Source: Alphaproteobacteria bacterium (GTDB lineage: Bacteria > Pseudomonadota > Alphaproteobacteria > Kiloniellales > JAKSDN01). Taken from it: a stretch of DNA of 21,446 bases. Below, piece by piece: positions 9,746 through 17,679 of the stretch. Under the pieces are notes generated by a model that had not been told where the DNA came from, did not search any database, and was given only the letters and a program-made list of their open reading frames with translations. A program made the position numbers and the translations under genes. Each line of letters starts with the position of its first letter. The first letter of the stretch is position 1. The stretch is from assembly GCA_030598385.1 (NCBI GenBank), contig JAUVQB010000002.1, forward strand, positions 1-21,446. The letters are read 5' to 3'.

Positions 9746-12700
9746 TTAACCCGCATCTCCGCCGAGGCGTTTCCGGGCTTCGGCGGCGGGGCTCTCGATC
9801 ATGTGTTCATAGACCTCCAGCACCCCTTGCGCGGTGGCAAGCAGGCGGTCCTTCAAGGCCGCGAAGTCGGCACAGCCGGCCGCCCGGGCGAGAGACGCCT
9901 TGAGGCCCTCGGGCGCCTCGGCTTCGTCGAAATGGGCCCCGGCCGTGACCCGGATGAAGCCCTGTACCGCGCGAACCAGCGTGATCGCATCGATCAGTTG
10001 CTGGGCGCTCGCAGTGCCCAGCACGCCGGCCTCGGCCAGCCGCGCGAAGGCGAGGTCGGCGCGCGCGGCCAGCGCGTCGGGATGGTCGTGGGCATGGCGC
10101 AACTGCAGGTACTGGGCGAGAAATTCCAGGTCGACCAGGCCGCCGCGGAGGTATTTCACGTCCCACAGGCTGCGCGCCGTGAACTCCTGATCGATCCGCT
10201 GGCGCATGTCGGCGACATGAACCAAAAGGCGGTCCGGGTCGCGCTCCTGACAGAGGATCTCGCTCAACGCGGCCTCGATGCGCGAGGCGAGCGCCGGGCC
10301 CCCCGAGATGACCCGCGCGCGCGTCAGCGCCATGTGTTCCCAGGTCCAGGCCTCTTCCTCCTGGTAGCGGCAAAATCCGGAGATCGGTGTCGCGATCGGT
10401 CCGGACTGGCCCGAGGGCCGCAGGCGCATGTCGATCTCGTAGAGCCGGCCCTCGGCGGTGGGGGCCGTCAGGGCGTTGATCAGGCGCTGTGAGAGGCGCG
10501 CGAAATAGTGGCTGGGCGCGAGCGGCTTCGGGCCGTCGGAGGCCTCGATTCCCTCGTCGACGTCATAGATGAAGATCAGGTCCAGATCGGAGCTGACCGT
10601 CATTTCGCCGCTGCCCAGTTTGCCGAGGCCGAGGACCGCCAGCTCCGCCCCGGGCAAGCGGCCGTGCGGTTTGGCGAATTCCTCCAGGACCGGGTCGTAA
10701 AGCGCGGCGATGACGGTGTCCGCGATGTCGCTGAGCGCGCCGCTGGTCTCGGCCAGGGCATTCGTGTGGCGCAGGATCTGCACGCCCACTTGGAACTTGC
10801 GGTCGTTGGTCCAGCGCCGCGAGAGGTCGAGGACGTCCTGGAAATCCCTGGCCCGGGCCAGCCTCTCCCGCAGCTCCTCGTCCATGGCGGCGCGGGTCGG
10901 CGGATGGGTCTGGAAGTCCGCCGACAGGACGGCGTCCAGCAGTCCGGGATTGCGGCTCAGGTGATCGGCCAGGGCGGGGGCCGCGCCCATGATCTCGGCC
11001 AGCAGATCCAAAAGGTCCGGGTTGGCGTGCAGCAGCGAAAACAGCTGCACCCCGGCGGGCAGGCCCGACAGGAACTCGTCGAACTTCACCAAGGCGGCGC
11101 CCGGATTGGGTGTGCGGCCCAGCGCCTGGAGCAAGGCCGGCATCAGCTCGGTCAGGAGTTCGCGCGCCCGTGTGCTGCGGGTGGCGCGATGGCGGCTGTG
11201 GTGCCAGCCGCGCACCAGGCTGAAGACGAGCTGGCCGTCGGCAAAGCCGAGCTGCTCCAGGGTTTCCAGCGTCGCCGGTTCGGCCTCGCCGCCGGTGAAC
11301 ACCAGGTTGCCGGGCGCCGAGAGCGACGGCGCTTCCTCGAATAGCTCGGCATAATAGCTTTCGACCCGGCGCAATTGACGCAGCACTTGGGCGCAGAAAA
11401 GTACCTCCGAATCCTGACCCATCAGGGCGGAGAGCGTGGCGAAACCTTTCTTTTCCTGCGGCAGCTCGTGGGTCTGCTGATCCTCGATCATCTGCAAGCG
11501 GTGCTCGAGCCGGCGCAGGAATTCGTATGCCTCGGTCAGCTTCTCGGCGGCGCCCGGGTTGATGCGCCCGGCCCTTTCGAGCGCGGCGAGCGCGTCGGTG
11601 GTCCGCGGGCTGCGCAGGCTCGGATCGCGGCCGCCGTAGATCAACTGCTGGGTCTGGGCGAAGAACTCGATCTCGCGGATGCCGCCGCGGCCGAGCTTGA
11701 TGTTGTGGCCCGGCAGGGCGATCTCGGAGCCGCCCTTGTGGGCGTTGATCTGGCGCTTGATGGAGTGGATGTCCTGGATCGCCCAAAAGTCCAGGTTCTT
11801 GCGCCAGACGAAGGGGGCGAGCTCGCGCAGGAAGGCCTCGCCCAGGGCGAGGTCCCCGGCCACGGGCCGCGCCTTGATCATGGCGGCCCGCTCCCAGTTC
11901 TGGCCCATGCTTTCGTAGTAGGTCAGGGCCGCATCGATGGAGAGGGCCAGCGGCATGGCGGCCGGGTCGGGCCTGAGGCGCAGATCGACCCGGAAGACAT
12001 AGCCGTCGCCGGTGCGCTCTTCTAGCAGGGTGACCAAATCGCGGGTCAGGCGCACCATGGCCTCTTGGGTGGTGCGCCGGCCGCGATAGTCGATCCGCGC
12101 CGGATCGAACAGCACGATGATGTCGATGTCGGAGGAATAGTTGAGCTCGCCGGCCCCCAGCTTGCCCATGGCGAGGATCACGACGCCGCAGTCCTCGAGC
12201 GGCTCGTCGGGCCTTCGCAACACGAGCTCGTCGCGCGCCATCGCCTGGCGCATCAGGTGGGAGAGTGAGATCGACAAGGTCACGGCGGCGAAGCGGGTCA
12301 GCGCGCCGGTTACTTCGTCGAGCGACCAGGCGCCGGTCAAATCCGCCAACGCGATCAGCAGCGCCGCGCGCCTGCGGGCCGAGCGCAGCGCTTGCATCAG
12401 AGTCCGGCGGTCCGTATCGTCCGCCTCCAGCGCGGCGAGTCCTGCGATCAAGTCGCGCAATGCCTCCCCAGGCCCGTCCCGCAGGAGTTGCGCGAAAAAT
12501 GCGATATCCCGAAGGATGCATTGGCTCAGGAAGGGGCTGTTGGCGAATATCGCCTTGAGAAGCCGGCCGGCCAGCGGGTCGTCGGGAAGCGAGCGAGCGA
12601 AGTCTATCTCAGAAAGATCTTCGAGCTTTGCGATCTGTTCGTTCCAATGCTGTAATCCCGCGCTGGCCCGTTCGGCGTCGCCGATCGCCGGCAGCGAGTC

Positions 12701-12808
12701 CGGGGTCGAGAAGAACAAAGCTGCGTTGCCGCGAGATGTGCCCGGGCGAGATTTACCCGGGCGAGACTTACCCGGGCGAGACTTGACTGGGCGAGACTTG
12801 ACTGGCAT
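9746..12808 (-). CDS. glnE: Bifunctional glutamine synthetase adenylyltransferase / adenylyl-removing enzyme
   Basis: GlnE attaches AMP to glutamine synthetase and removes it, in response to PII signalling, so it sets nitrogen assimilation. The predicted protein has 1020 residues, at the long end for the family. Two nucleotidyltransferase domains are visible. The N-terminal deadenylase has MGKLGAGELNYSSDIDI (Asp227, Asp229). The C-terminal adenylylase has LGKLGSGEMTVSSDLDLIF (Asp741, Asp743). Each is followed by its helical GlnE domain, for example GRGGIREIEFFAQ and LRGGLVDLEFLAQ. The ATG at 12808 has no clear ribosome site. It is followed by an unusual repeat (KSRPV/KSRPG) before conserved sequence begins near LPAIGDAERASAG. 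No good alternative start lies between them. It is divergent from the AsmA-like gene with 72 bases between. Confidence 0.95.
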   Translation of the reverse strand: MPVKSRPVKSRPGKSRPGKSRPGTSRGNAALFFSTPDSLPAIGDAERASAGLQHWNEQIAKLEDLSEIDFARSLPDDPLAGRLLKAIFANSPFLSQCILRDIAFFAQLLRDGPGEALRDLIAGLAALEADDTDRRTLMQALRSARRRAALLIALADLTGAWSLDEVTGALTRFAAVTLSISLSHLMRQAMARDELVLRRPDEPLEDCGVVILAMGKLGAGELNYSSDIDIIVLFDPARIDYRGRRTTQEAMVRLTRDLVTLLEERTGDGYVFRVDLRLRPDPAAMPLALSIDAALTYYESMGQNWERAAMIKARPVAGDLALGEAFLRELAPFVWRKNLDFWAIQDIHSIKRQINAHKGGSEIALPGHNIKLGRGGIREIEFFAQTQQLIYGGRDPSLRSPRTTDALAALERAGRINPGAAEKLTEAYEFLRRLEHRLQMIEDQQTHELPQEKKGFATLSALMGQDSEVLFCAQVLRQLRRVESYYAELFEEAPSLSAPGNLVFTGGEAEPATLETLEQLGFADGQLVFSLVRGWHHSRHRATRSTRARELLTELMPALLQALGRTPNPGAALVKFDEFLSGLPAGVQLFSLLHANPDLLDLLAEIMGAAPALADHLSRNPGLLDAVLSADFQTHPPTRAAMDEELRERLARARDFQDVLDLSRRWTNDRKFQVGVQILRHTNALAETSGALSDIADTVIAALYDPVLEEFAKPHGRLPGAELAVLGLGKLGSGEMTVSSDLDLIFIYDVDEGIEASDGPKPLAPSHYFARLSQRLINALTAPTAEGRLYEIDMRLRPSGQSGPIATPISGFCRYQEEEAWTWEHMALTRARVISGGPALASRIEAALSEILCQERDPDRLLVHVADMRQRIDQEFTARSLWDVKYLRGGLVDLEFLAQYLQLRHAHDHPDALAARADLAFARLAEAGVLGTASAQQLIDAITLVRAVQGFIRVTAGAHFDEAEAPEGLKASLARAAGCADFAALKDRLLATAQGVLEVYEHMIESPAAEARKRLGGDAG
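12744..12803. repeat. Four tandem 15-bp units at the 5' end of glnE
   Basis: The units are GGGCGAGATTTACCC, GGGCGAGACTTACCC, then GGGCGAGACTTGACT twice. A degenerate fifth copy precedes them at 12729-12743. Because 15 is divisible by 3, the array keeps the glnE frame and encodes a basic KSRPV/KSRPG pentad repeat just after the start codon. It is a short in-frame minisatellite that could vary in copy number between strains. Confidence 0.85.
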
Positions 12809-12880
12809 CGGCTCAAGGTGCGAGAGGCGGTTGCCCGGGTCAAGGGCTGGCAAGGATAACGAGTTCGGTCGGGGTCGACG

Positions 12881-15800
12881 GTGATTGCGCGGTCCGCCAA
12901 AATCCTGACAGAAGTGATCATCGGCGTGATCGTCGTTGTTGCGCTGTTGGCCGGCCTTGCCATCTGGCGCCTTTCCATGGGGCCGCTGTCGGTAAATTTC
13001 CTCGCCCCCTATCTGGAGGCGAGCTTCGCCGACAACGAACAGGGCCTCGCCGTCGACGTCGAGGAGACGGTGCTCGCTTGGGGCGAGGCCCGGACGATCG
13101 ATCTGCGCGCCCGCAACGCGCGGATCCTCAATTCCGACGGCGCCACCATTGCCGCGGTTCCCGAGGTTTCGGTCTCGCTGAGCCTCGCGGCGATGCTGCG
13201 CGGGATGATCGCCGCGACCGAAGTCGACGTGGTCGACGCCCGGGTCACTCTGGTGCGCGAAGCCGATGGGCGCTTGGCCTTGGCGACGCAAAGCACGGCG
13301 GAGGAAGTGCCGGTCGAGGACAGGGATCCGGAATTTTCAGCCGTCCTGCCGGTGTTGATCGATCTGTTCACGCGCGACCCCGAACGCGGCCGGGCGCTCG
13401 ACTATCTGAACGTGGTCCGGGTCGTCGACGGTCAGTTCATCGTCATCGATCGCCGGCTCAAGGCCTTTTGGTTCGCGCCGAAGGCAAGAATGGAACTGCG
13501 CCGCCATGAGCGTGGCGTGGCGGCCGTCATGGGCCTTCAAATCGCCGTCGGCGAGGATACCGCAGATGCCAACCTGGCGGTGCTATTCGATCAGCCGCAG
13601 CAGAAAATTACAGTGGCCGGCCGTTTTACCGGTTTCCATGCCAGCGCCGTGGCCGCAATAGTGCCGCTTCCGGAGGCCTTTTCCGGCTTCCATATCCCAC
13701 TCGAGGTCGATGTTAAGGCGACCTTCACGCCACAAGGAGAGCTCACGGACGCGAGCTTCGACGTGACCGGCGGCAAGGGCGAGCTTTCGGCGCCGCCCTT
13801 CCTTCCGCAACCCAAGGCGGTTACCGAACTCACCCTGCGCGGTCATTTCGACGGCGGCGCACGGCGCCTCGAGGTCACCACTGCGGAGATCGACTTCGAC
13901 GCCGGAGACCAACCGGGGCCGTCGGTCTCGATTTCGGCGGTCGCCGTGAGCCGAGACGCAGGCCTCGATATCACCGCCGAGGCGCAGGTATCGGCCTTGT
14001 CGGTCGAGGAGCTGGAGGGCTACTGGCCCGAAGCGGCCTTGCCCGGGGCCCGCGAATGGATCACCGAGAATATACCGGGCGGGCTGGTTGAGAACGCCCG
14101 GTTTTCCCTCGTGGCCGAGGCGCCGGAGGGCCGCTTGGAAGACTTTGCGATCGTCTCGCTCGACGGCGGTTTCGAGCTGAAGGACCTCGAGGTTCATTAT
14201 CTGCGCCCGATGCCGCCGTTCACCGGCGTCACGGGCCGCGCCAGCCTGGAGGGCACGGACCTCAAGTTTCAGGTGGACGAGGCGCGCCAGGGCGAGCTGA
14301 CCATACGCGATACCAGGGTCGATATCCTGGACATGGCCGGCGACACCCGGATGGAGATCGACGGCACGATCACTGGCCCGGTGCGCGCGGCGCTCGAGGT
14401 GCTCGATCATGAGAGGCTCGATCTCTTGGCGCGGCTTGGCATCGATCCGGCCAGTGCCTCCGGCGAAGCCGAAACCCAGTTGGCGATCGAATTTCCGCTG
14501 TTGAGCGACTTGACCTTCGATCACGTAGACATCGGTGCGGCGGCTAAGGTGAAACAAGGAAGCGTCGCCGGGTTCCTTCTTGACCGGGATGCCAGCGACA
14601 TGGACCTGGATCTGACGGTCGACACCGAAGGCCTGTCGATGAAGGGCCGTTTGCAATTGGCGGGCGTGCCCGTCGTCATGGATTGGCGCGAGGACTTCAC
14701 CGGCCAGCAGGACCTGCGCACGCGTCTCGAGCTCGACTTTCCGGATCTCGGGACGACCGGCTGGCGCGACCTCGGCCTGGATTTGGCGCCCTATATCGAG
14801 GGGCCGGTCTCCATCACCGCGATCGCGACGGTTGGCCAGGACCGGAGCGGCACGCTCAACCTTGCCGCCAACCTGGCCGACGCCCGCCTGTCGTTGCCGT
14901 TCTTGCGCTGGGACAAGCCGCCCGGTCAGGACGGGGCCTTGCGACTATCGCTGGCGCTCGAGGACGAGGCGGTCGCCGGCTTGAACAGTTTCGACCTGAC
15001 GGCGGGAACGCTTCGGGCGCGGGGCGGCGGCGAGCTGCAGCCTGGCACGTTCGATTTGCATGCCCTTCGCTTCGATGAGGTCGCTTTCCACGGGACCGCG
15101 CTGCGCGACGCATCGGTCGAGCGGGTCGGCGAAGCTTTGATCATCGAACTGGGCGAGGGCGTCCTGGACGCCGCGCCGTTTCTGGCCGGCGACGGGCCAG
15201 AAGAGCCGGCGGCCGGGGCGGAGACGACATCGGCCCCGGAGGCGGGACCAGCGGAAGCCGTCGAGGAGGAGGGGGCGCCCGTGAAGATCAGCGGCGCCGC
15301 CTTGGAGTCGATCTATTTTGGCGAGGGCCGGTCTTTGCGCCGAGCGGATCTGTTGCTGGAGCGCTCCAAAATCGGATGGGAGCGCGTCGAACTGCACGGC
15401 GAGGTTCCCGAGGCGCTGTGGCGGATACGTCAAGACGGTAGCCTGGTCGACGAGGGTGAGGAGGTGCCGGAGCTCAAGACCTTCGATCTGACCTTCGGGC
15501 CGGCGGAAGACGGCGGCTACCGGCTGGAGGCGCACATGAACGACATGGGCGCCGGATTACGCGCCCTGGGGATCATCGACACCATCGAAGGCGGCAATCT
15601 GGTCGTCACGGCCACCGGCGCCGGGCCCGTCCCCAACCATCCCTTGGACGGCCACATCGAGGCGCAGGATTATCTGCTGCGCGACGCGCCGGTCATGGCC
15701 CAAATGCTGAGCCTGGCCTCCTTGACGGGCATATCGAACGTGCTGAACGGCGACGGCTTGAAATTCAAGCGGCTGGTCGGCGATTTCAGATTGGAGAACG

Positions 15801-16153
15801 GCGTGGTGAGCACCGATCTCCTGCGGGCCTATGGCAACGCGCTTGGGCTGACGGCCAAGGGAACGCTGGATTTCGGTCGGGATGCCATCGAGATAGAAGG
15901 CACGATCGTGCCAGCTTACACGGTGAACCGGATTCTCGGCGAGATTCCGATCCTGGGCCCCTTGCTTGTGGGCGGAGAGGGCGAGGGCATCCTCGCCGTG
16001 GTCTATGGCATCGACGGCCGGCTCAGCGATCCGCAGGTGTCGGTCAATCCGCTCTCGGTGCTGGCCCCCGGCTTCCTACGGGGCATCTTCGGAATCAAAG
16101 GCGGCGATGGCGACAGCGCGCCGCGCGCCATGCCGGGCCGGATAAACGGCTAG
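12881..16153 (+). CDS. Large AsmA/YhdP-like membrane-anchored protein (DUF3971 / AsmA C-terminal type)
   Basis: The 1090-residue protein has one N-terminal membrane helix (about residues 11-30, EVIIGVIVVVALLAGLAIW) followed by a long periplasmic, beta-rich region. The C-terminal part (about 920-1075: VMAQMLSLASLTGISNVL, FKRLVGDFRLENGVV, ALGLTAKGTLDF, RILGEIPILGPLL) is the AsmA-like C-terminal domain of the YhdP group. Such proteins are thought to form hydrophobic grooves that carry phospholipids between inner and outer membranes. A Glu/Ala/Pro-rich linker (about 770-802) separates two halves. The GTG start at 12881 is chosen because it precedes the membrane helix, although no clear ribosome site is seen. 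Its TAG stop is formed by the end of the palindromic element that follows. The orthologue name is not assigned. Confidence 0.85.
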   Translation: MIARSAKILTEVIIGVIVVVALLAGLAIWRLSMGPLSVNFLAPYLEASFADNEQGLAVDVEETVLAWGEARTIDLRARNARILNSDGATIAAVPEVSVSLSLAAMLRGMIAATEVDVVDARVTLVREADGRLALATQSTAEEVPVEDRDPEFSAVLPVLIDLFTRDPERGRALDYLNVVRVVDGQFIVIDRRLKAFWFAPKARMELRRHERGVAAVMGLQIAVGEDTADANLAVLFDQPQQKITVAGRFTGFHASAVAAIVPLPEAFSGFHIPLEVDVKATFTPQGELTDASFDVTGGKGELSAPPFLPQPKAVTELTLRGHFDGGARRLEVTTAEIDFDAGDQPGPSVSISAVAVSRDAGLDITAEAQVSALSVEELEGYWPEAALPGAREWITENIPGGLVENARFSLVAEAPEGRLEDFAIVSLDGGFELKDLEVHYLRPMPPFTGVTGRASLEGTDLKFQVDEARQGELTIRDTRVDILDMAGDTRMEIDGTITGPVRAALEVLDHERLDLLARLGIDPASASGEAETQLAIEFPLLSDLTFDHVDIGAAAKVKQGSVAGFLLDRDASDMDLDLTVDTEGLSMKGRLQLAGVPVVMDWREDFTGQQDLRTRLELDFPDLGTTGWRDLGLDLAPYIEGPVSITAIATVGQDRSGTLNLAANLADARLSLPFLRWDKPPGQDGALRLSLALEDEAVAGLNSFDLTAGTLRARGGGELQPGTFDLHALRFDEVAFHGTALRDASVERVGEALIIELGEGVLDAAPFLAGDGPEEPAAGAETTSAPEAGPAEAVEEEGAPVKISGAALESIYFGEGRSLRRADLLLERSKIGWERVELHGEVPEALWRIRQDGSLVDEGEEVPELKTFDLTFGPAEDGGYRLEAHMNDMGAGLRALGIIDTIEGGNLVVTATGAGPVPNHPLDGHIEAQDYLLRDAPVMAQMLSLASLTGISNVLNGDGLKFKRLVGDFRLENGVVSTDLLRAYGNALGLTAKGTLDFGRDAIEIEGTIVPAYTVNRILGEIPILGPLLVGGEGEGILAVVYGIDGRLSDPQVSVNPLSVLAPGFLRGIFGIKGGDGDSAPRAMPGRING

Positions 16154-16298
16154 AGCCTTTTTTGTTCTCACGGAACCGGCCCGCACCCCCGCCCAGTGCG
16201 GAGCACTCGCGCTTCGCGCGCCCATGCCATTGTAGCATAAGGGTGGCCGGGCGGGGGTGCGGGCCGGTGCGATTCCACGTGAGTGGAAAATGCTCTAG
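16150..16298. repeat. 149-bp palindromic intergenic element between convergent genes
   Basis: The ends are CTAGAGC (16150-16156) and GCTCTAG (16292-16298). Inside are CTCACG (16167-16172) with CGTGAG (16278-16283), then perfect 20-bp GC-rich arms, ACCGGCCCGCACCCCCGCCC (16175-16194) and its complement (16249-16268). The 54-base centre has smaller hairpins such as AGTGC/GCACT (16195-16207). Read leftward from 16298, the end is CTAGAGCATTTTCC, which resembles dispersed intergenic palindromes I recall from alphaproteobacterial genomes (memory, unchecked). The CTAG ends provide the TAG stops of the AsmA-like gene (16151-16153) and tyrS (16295-16297). The stem could end transcription in both directions. 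Confidence 0.85.
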
Positions 16299-17551
16299 CC
16301 GATCACTCGCACGAGGGCGTGGCGCTTCTTGCCGGCGGAGAGCTTGATCAAGCCGTCATCGTCGCTGTCCGCCAGGCCGACCGTGGCCGTTTCGTCGGCG
16401 ATTTGCCGGTTGTTGAGCCGGCCGCCGCCGCCCTTGATCAGCCGGCGCGCTTCGCCGTTGCTCGCGGTCAGGCCGGCGCGGCACAAGAGCTCGTAGGCGG
16501 CGATGCCGACCTCCAGCTCGCCGCGGCTCACCTCCAGGGTCGGCAGATCATCGCCATGGCCGCCCCGCTCGAAGGTCCGGCGGGCCGTCTCGGCCGCCGT
16601 TTCGGCGGCTTCGCGGCCGTGGCAGAGCGCCGTGGCTTCGTTCGCCAGCATCTTCTTGGCGTCGTTGATCTCCGTGCCGTCGAGGCCATCCAGGCGGTTG
16701 ATCTCGTCCAGCGGCAGGAGGGTGAACAGGCGCAGGAAGCGGCCAACGTCACCGTCGTCGCAATTGCGCCAGAACTGCCAGTAGTCGTAGGCCGCGAGGC
16801 GCTCCGCGTTGAGCCATACGGCCCCCTCGGCGGTCTTGCCCATCTTGGCGCCCGCGGCGGTGGTGATGAGCGGCGAGGTCAGGCCGTAGAGCGCGCGCTG
16901 ATCGACCCGGCGCCCGAGCTCGACGCCGTTGACGATGTTGCCCCACTGGTCGGAGCCGCCCATCTGCAGCACGCAGCCGTGGCGCCGTGCCAGCTCCAGA
17001 AAATCGTAGGCCTGCAGCACCATGTAGTTGAACTCGAGGAAGCTGAGCGGGTGTTCGCGTTCGAGGCGCAGGCGCACCGAGTCGAAGGTCAACATGCGAT
17101 TGACCGAGAAGTGGCGGCCGTAATCGCGCAGGAAGTCGATCAGTTGCAGCCCGTCGAGCCAGTCGTCGTTGTTGACCATGAGGGCGTCGCCGGGGCCGTC
17201 GCCGAAGGTGAGATAGCGGTCGAAGATCCGGCGGATCCCGGCCATGTTGGCCTCGATCTGGGTCTGGCTCAGCAACCGTCGGCTGTCGTCCTTGCCCGAC
17301 GGGTCGCCGACCTTCGTGGTGCCGCCGCCCATCAAGGCGATCGGCCTGTGGCCGGCGCGCTGCAGCCAATGGAGCAGCATGATGGGGACCAGCGAGCCGA
17401 CATGAAGCGAATCGGCGGTGCAGTCGAAGCCGATATAGGCGGTCACGGGCGCTTCGCTCATCAGCGCGTCGAGGCCGTCCAGATCGGTACACTGATGGAC
17501 GAAGCCGCGCTCGGTGATTTCGCGCAGGAAGTCGGACTTGAGAGCCGTCAT
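16295..17551 (-). CDS. tyrS: Tyrosyl-tRNA synthetase
   Basis: This enzyme charges tRNA-Tyr with tyrosine using ATP, in the cytoplasm. It has 418 residues, the normal length of bacterial TyrRS. The class I signatures are the HIGH-type HVGSL at His50 within [16 protein letters not shown] and the KMSKS-type KMGKT at 236-240. [12 protein letters not shown] is characteristic of the tyrosine-binding site. A C-terminal S4 RNA-binding domain is present ([18 protein letters not shown]). ATG 17551 ([17 protein letters not shown]) fits the family start. AAGGA is 13 bases upstream, so the ribosome site is weak. The reading frame continues upstream to 17632 but adds non-conserved residues. It is divergent from anmK and convergent with the AsmA-like gene, and its stop codon lies inside the palindromic element. 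Confidence 0.97.
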   Translation of the reverse strand: MTALKSDFLREITERGFVHQCTDLDGLDALMSEAPVTAYIGFDCTADSLHVGSLVPIMLLHWLQRAGHRPIALMGGGTTKVGDPSGKDDSRRLLSQTQIEANMAGIRRIFDRYLTFGDGPGDALMVNNDDWLDGLQLIDFLRDYGRHFSVNRMLTFDSVRLRLEREHPLSFLEFNYMVLQAYDFLELARRHGCVLQMGGSDQWGNIVNGVELGRRVDQRALYGLTSPLITTAAGAKMGKTAEGAVWLNAERLAAYDYWQFWRNCDDGDVGRFLRLFTLLPLDEINRLDGLDGTEINDAKKMLANEATALCHGREAAETAAETARRTFERGGHGDDLPTLEVSRGELEVGIAAYELLCRAGLTASNGEARRLIKGGGGRLNNRQIADETATVGLADSDDDGLIKLSAGKKRHALVRVIG

Positions 17552-17587
17552 GGGAAAACCGTGGTCCTTGCCGCCGCTCGTGGCCGC

Positions 17588-17616
17588 TTGTCGGCGGCGC
17601 GCTGGTCTATCACAAT
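17588..17616 (+). promoter_or_regulatory. Candidate anmK promoter
   Basis: TTGTCG (17588-17593) is followed after 17 bases by CACAAT (17611-17616), about 60 bases before the anmK ATG. The -10 is only a 4/6 match. It interleaves with the divergent tyrS promoter candidate. Confidence 0.3.
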
Positions 17617-17632
17617 CGCCCAGCCTTCTCAA
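17604..17632 (-). promoter_or_regulatory. Candidate tyrS promoter
   Basis: On the minus strand TTGAGA (17627-17632) and TAGACC (17604-17609) are 17 bases apart, which would give a leader of about 45 bases for tyrS. The two divergent promoters overlap face to face, so polymerases could compete. No T-box or tRNA-like leader was seen. Confidence 0.4.
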
Positions 17633-17679
17633 TCGGCGCCGGGGCGCCCGGGCGCCTAGGCACGGGGACCATCATCGAC

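Noticed and set aside
8813..10492. 559-codon plus-strand frame across the DUF455 and glnE genes
   Set aside because: It crosses two well-supported minus-strand genes and their junction. The composition is typical of an antisense shadow.
12729..12803. Possible CRISPR array
   Set aside because: Units are directly contiguous 15-mers with no spacers, lie within coding sequence, and no cas genes are present.
12735..12805. Plus-strand translation resembling pentapeptide repeats (GRDLP/GRDLT)
   Set aside because: It is only the other-strand reading of the 15-bp glnE repeat. The surrounding frame is antisense to conserved GlnE sequence.
12881..13291. Upstream in-frame extension of glnE to 13291
   Set aside because: It would overlap the AsmA-like gene's membrane anchor, and the residues are non-conserved. 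The repeat-adjacent ATG at 12808 is the reasonable start.
16156..16163. T-run after the AsmA-like gene as a simple intrinsic terminator
   Set aside because: Only a 4-bp stem (GCCG/CGGC) precedes it and is separated from the T-run by several bases. The T-run is better explained as part of the left end of the 149-bp palindrome.
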